From positions 1 to 5,503 of the forward strand of contig JAZRQH010000063.1 in the NCBI GenBank assembly GCA_045649645.1: 5,503 nt of DNA. Reading direction: 5' to 3'. A model generated the notes under the pieces. It did not search any database and was not told where the DNA came from. It worked only from the letters and a program-made list of their open reading frames with translations. The stretch comes from RGIG7300 sp045649645. Its GTDB lineage: Bacteria; Bacillota; Clostridia; Oscillospirales; CAG-272. Shown piece after piece: positions 5,317-5,503 of the stretch; within the stretch, counting starts at the first letter, position 1; the number at the start of each line of letters is the position of its first letter. The translations under genes were made by a program, and so were the position numbers.

Positions 5317-5503
5317 TTATTTAAACATCTCAATATAATACTGTGCGTGCATACGGTGGAAAAAGTCGTTGGGGTGATTTATATTATTGCCCGTAACGTC
5401 TATGTATCGCTTATGCTTCAGTAATTCCATCTGCATAGATGTCATATCAGCCTTAGCTATACCCGGCTCGACCAGAGCATCCATATAGGGGCTGAATATC
5501 ATC
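5317..5503 (-). CDS. C-terminal fragment, probable SGNH/GDSL-type hydrolase
   Basis: The frame is open on the minus strand from the window edge to TAA at 5319-5317, so only about 61 C-terminal residues are visible. The ATG at 5502 is probably internal, since no ribosome binding site can be seen. The segment YIDVTGNNINHPNDFFHR followed by MHAQYYIEMF resembles the end of SGNH/GDSL-type esterases, where an acidic residue and the catalytic His sit just before a Pro-Asn pair and a final helix. His43 of the visible fragment is then the catalytic His candidate. The Ser and oxyanion blocks are outside the window, so this rests on one motif. An esterase removing acyl groups from glycans would suit the neighbourhood, but the gene is convergent to the fucosidase operon and has its own terminator. 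Confidence 0.5.
   Translation of the reverse strand, partial: MIFSPYMDALVEPGIAKADMTSMQMELLKHKRYIDVTGNNINHPNDFFHRMHAQYYIEMFK

Overview
The window looks like chromosomal DNA of a carbohydrate-degrading, probably anaerobic Bacillota/Clostridia bacterium. A Ruminococcus-like Oscillospiraceae member is my best guess. This rests on the AGGAG-type ribosome binding sites, the SLH cell-surface anchor, intrinsic hairpin terminators, and the mix of sugar kinase, AraC regulator and glycosidase. No mobile element, CRISPR array, tRNA or rRNA was seen.

Layout. Positions 2-250 (+) are the C-terminal end of an FGGY-family carbohydrate kinase, most like sedoheptulokinase, closed by a hairpin. A 60-codon ORF of unknown function (290-472, +) follows directly. 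Its Shine-Dalgarno sequence lies inside the 3' arm of that hairpin. A second hairpin (471-497) separates it from a convergent AraC-family regulator (496-1302, -). A compact 92-bp divergent region (1303-1394) carries a strong araC promoter and an activator-type promoter for the opposite genes. Then comes a two-gene operon on the + strand. It holds a cytoplasmic GH29 alpha-L-fucosidase (1395-2669) and, after 38 nt, a 799-residue exported protein with three SLH repeats and a DUF4838-type body (2708-5107). Positions 5108-5316 hold no gene but pack five hairpins, including two related terminators for the operon and a good minus-strand terminator. The last 187 bases are the C-terminal end of a minus-strand gene, probably an SGNH/GDSL-type hydrolase.

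How it may work together. The divergent AraC regulator most likely senses a sugar and activates the fucosidase/SLH-DUF4838 operon, whose promoter has good -10 hexamers but no -35. The SLH protein would sit on the cell surface and bind or process a fucosylated glycan or glycoside. The fucosidase, which has no signal peptide, would release L-fucose inside the cell from imported fragments. The surface half of this model is inference, because the activity of DUF4838 proteins is not established. It is the part of the window most likely to hold something undescribed.
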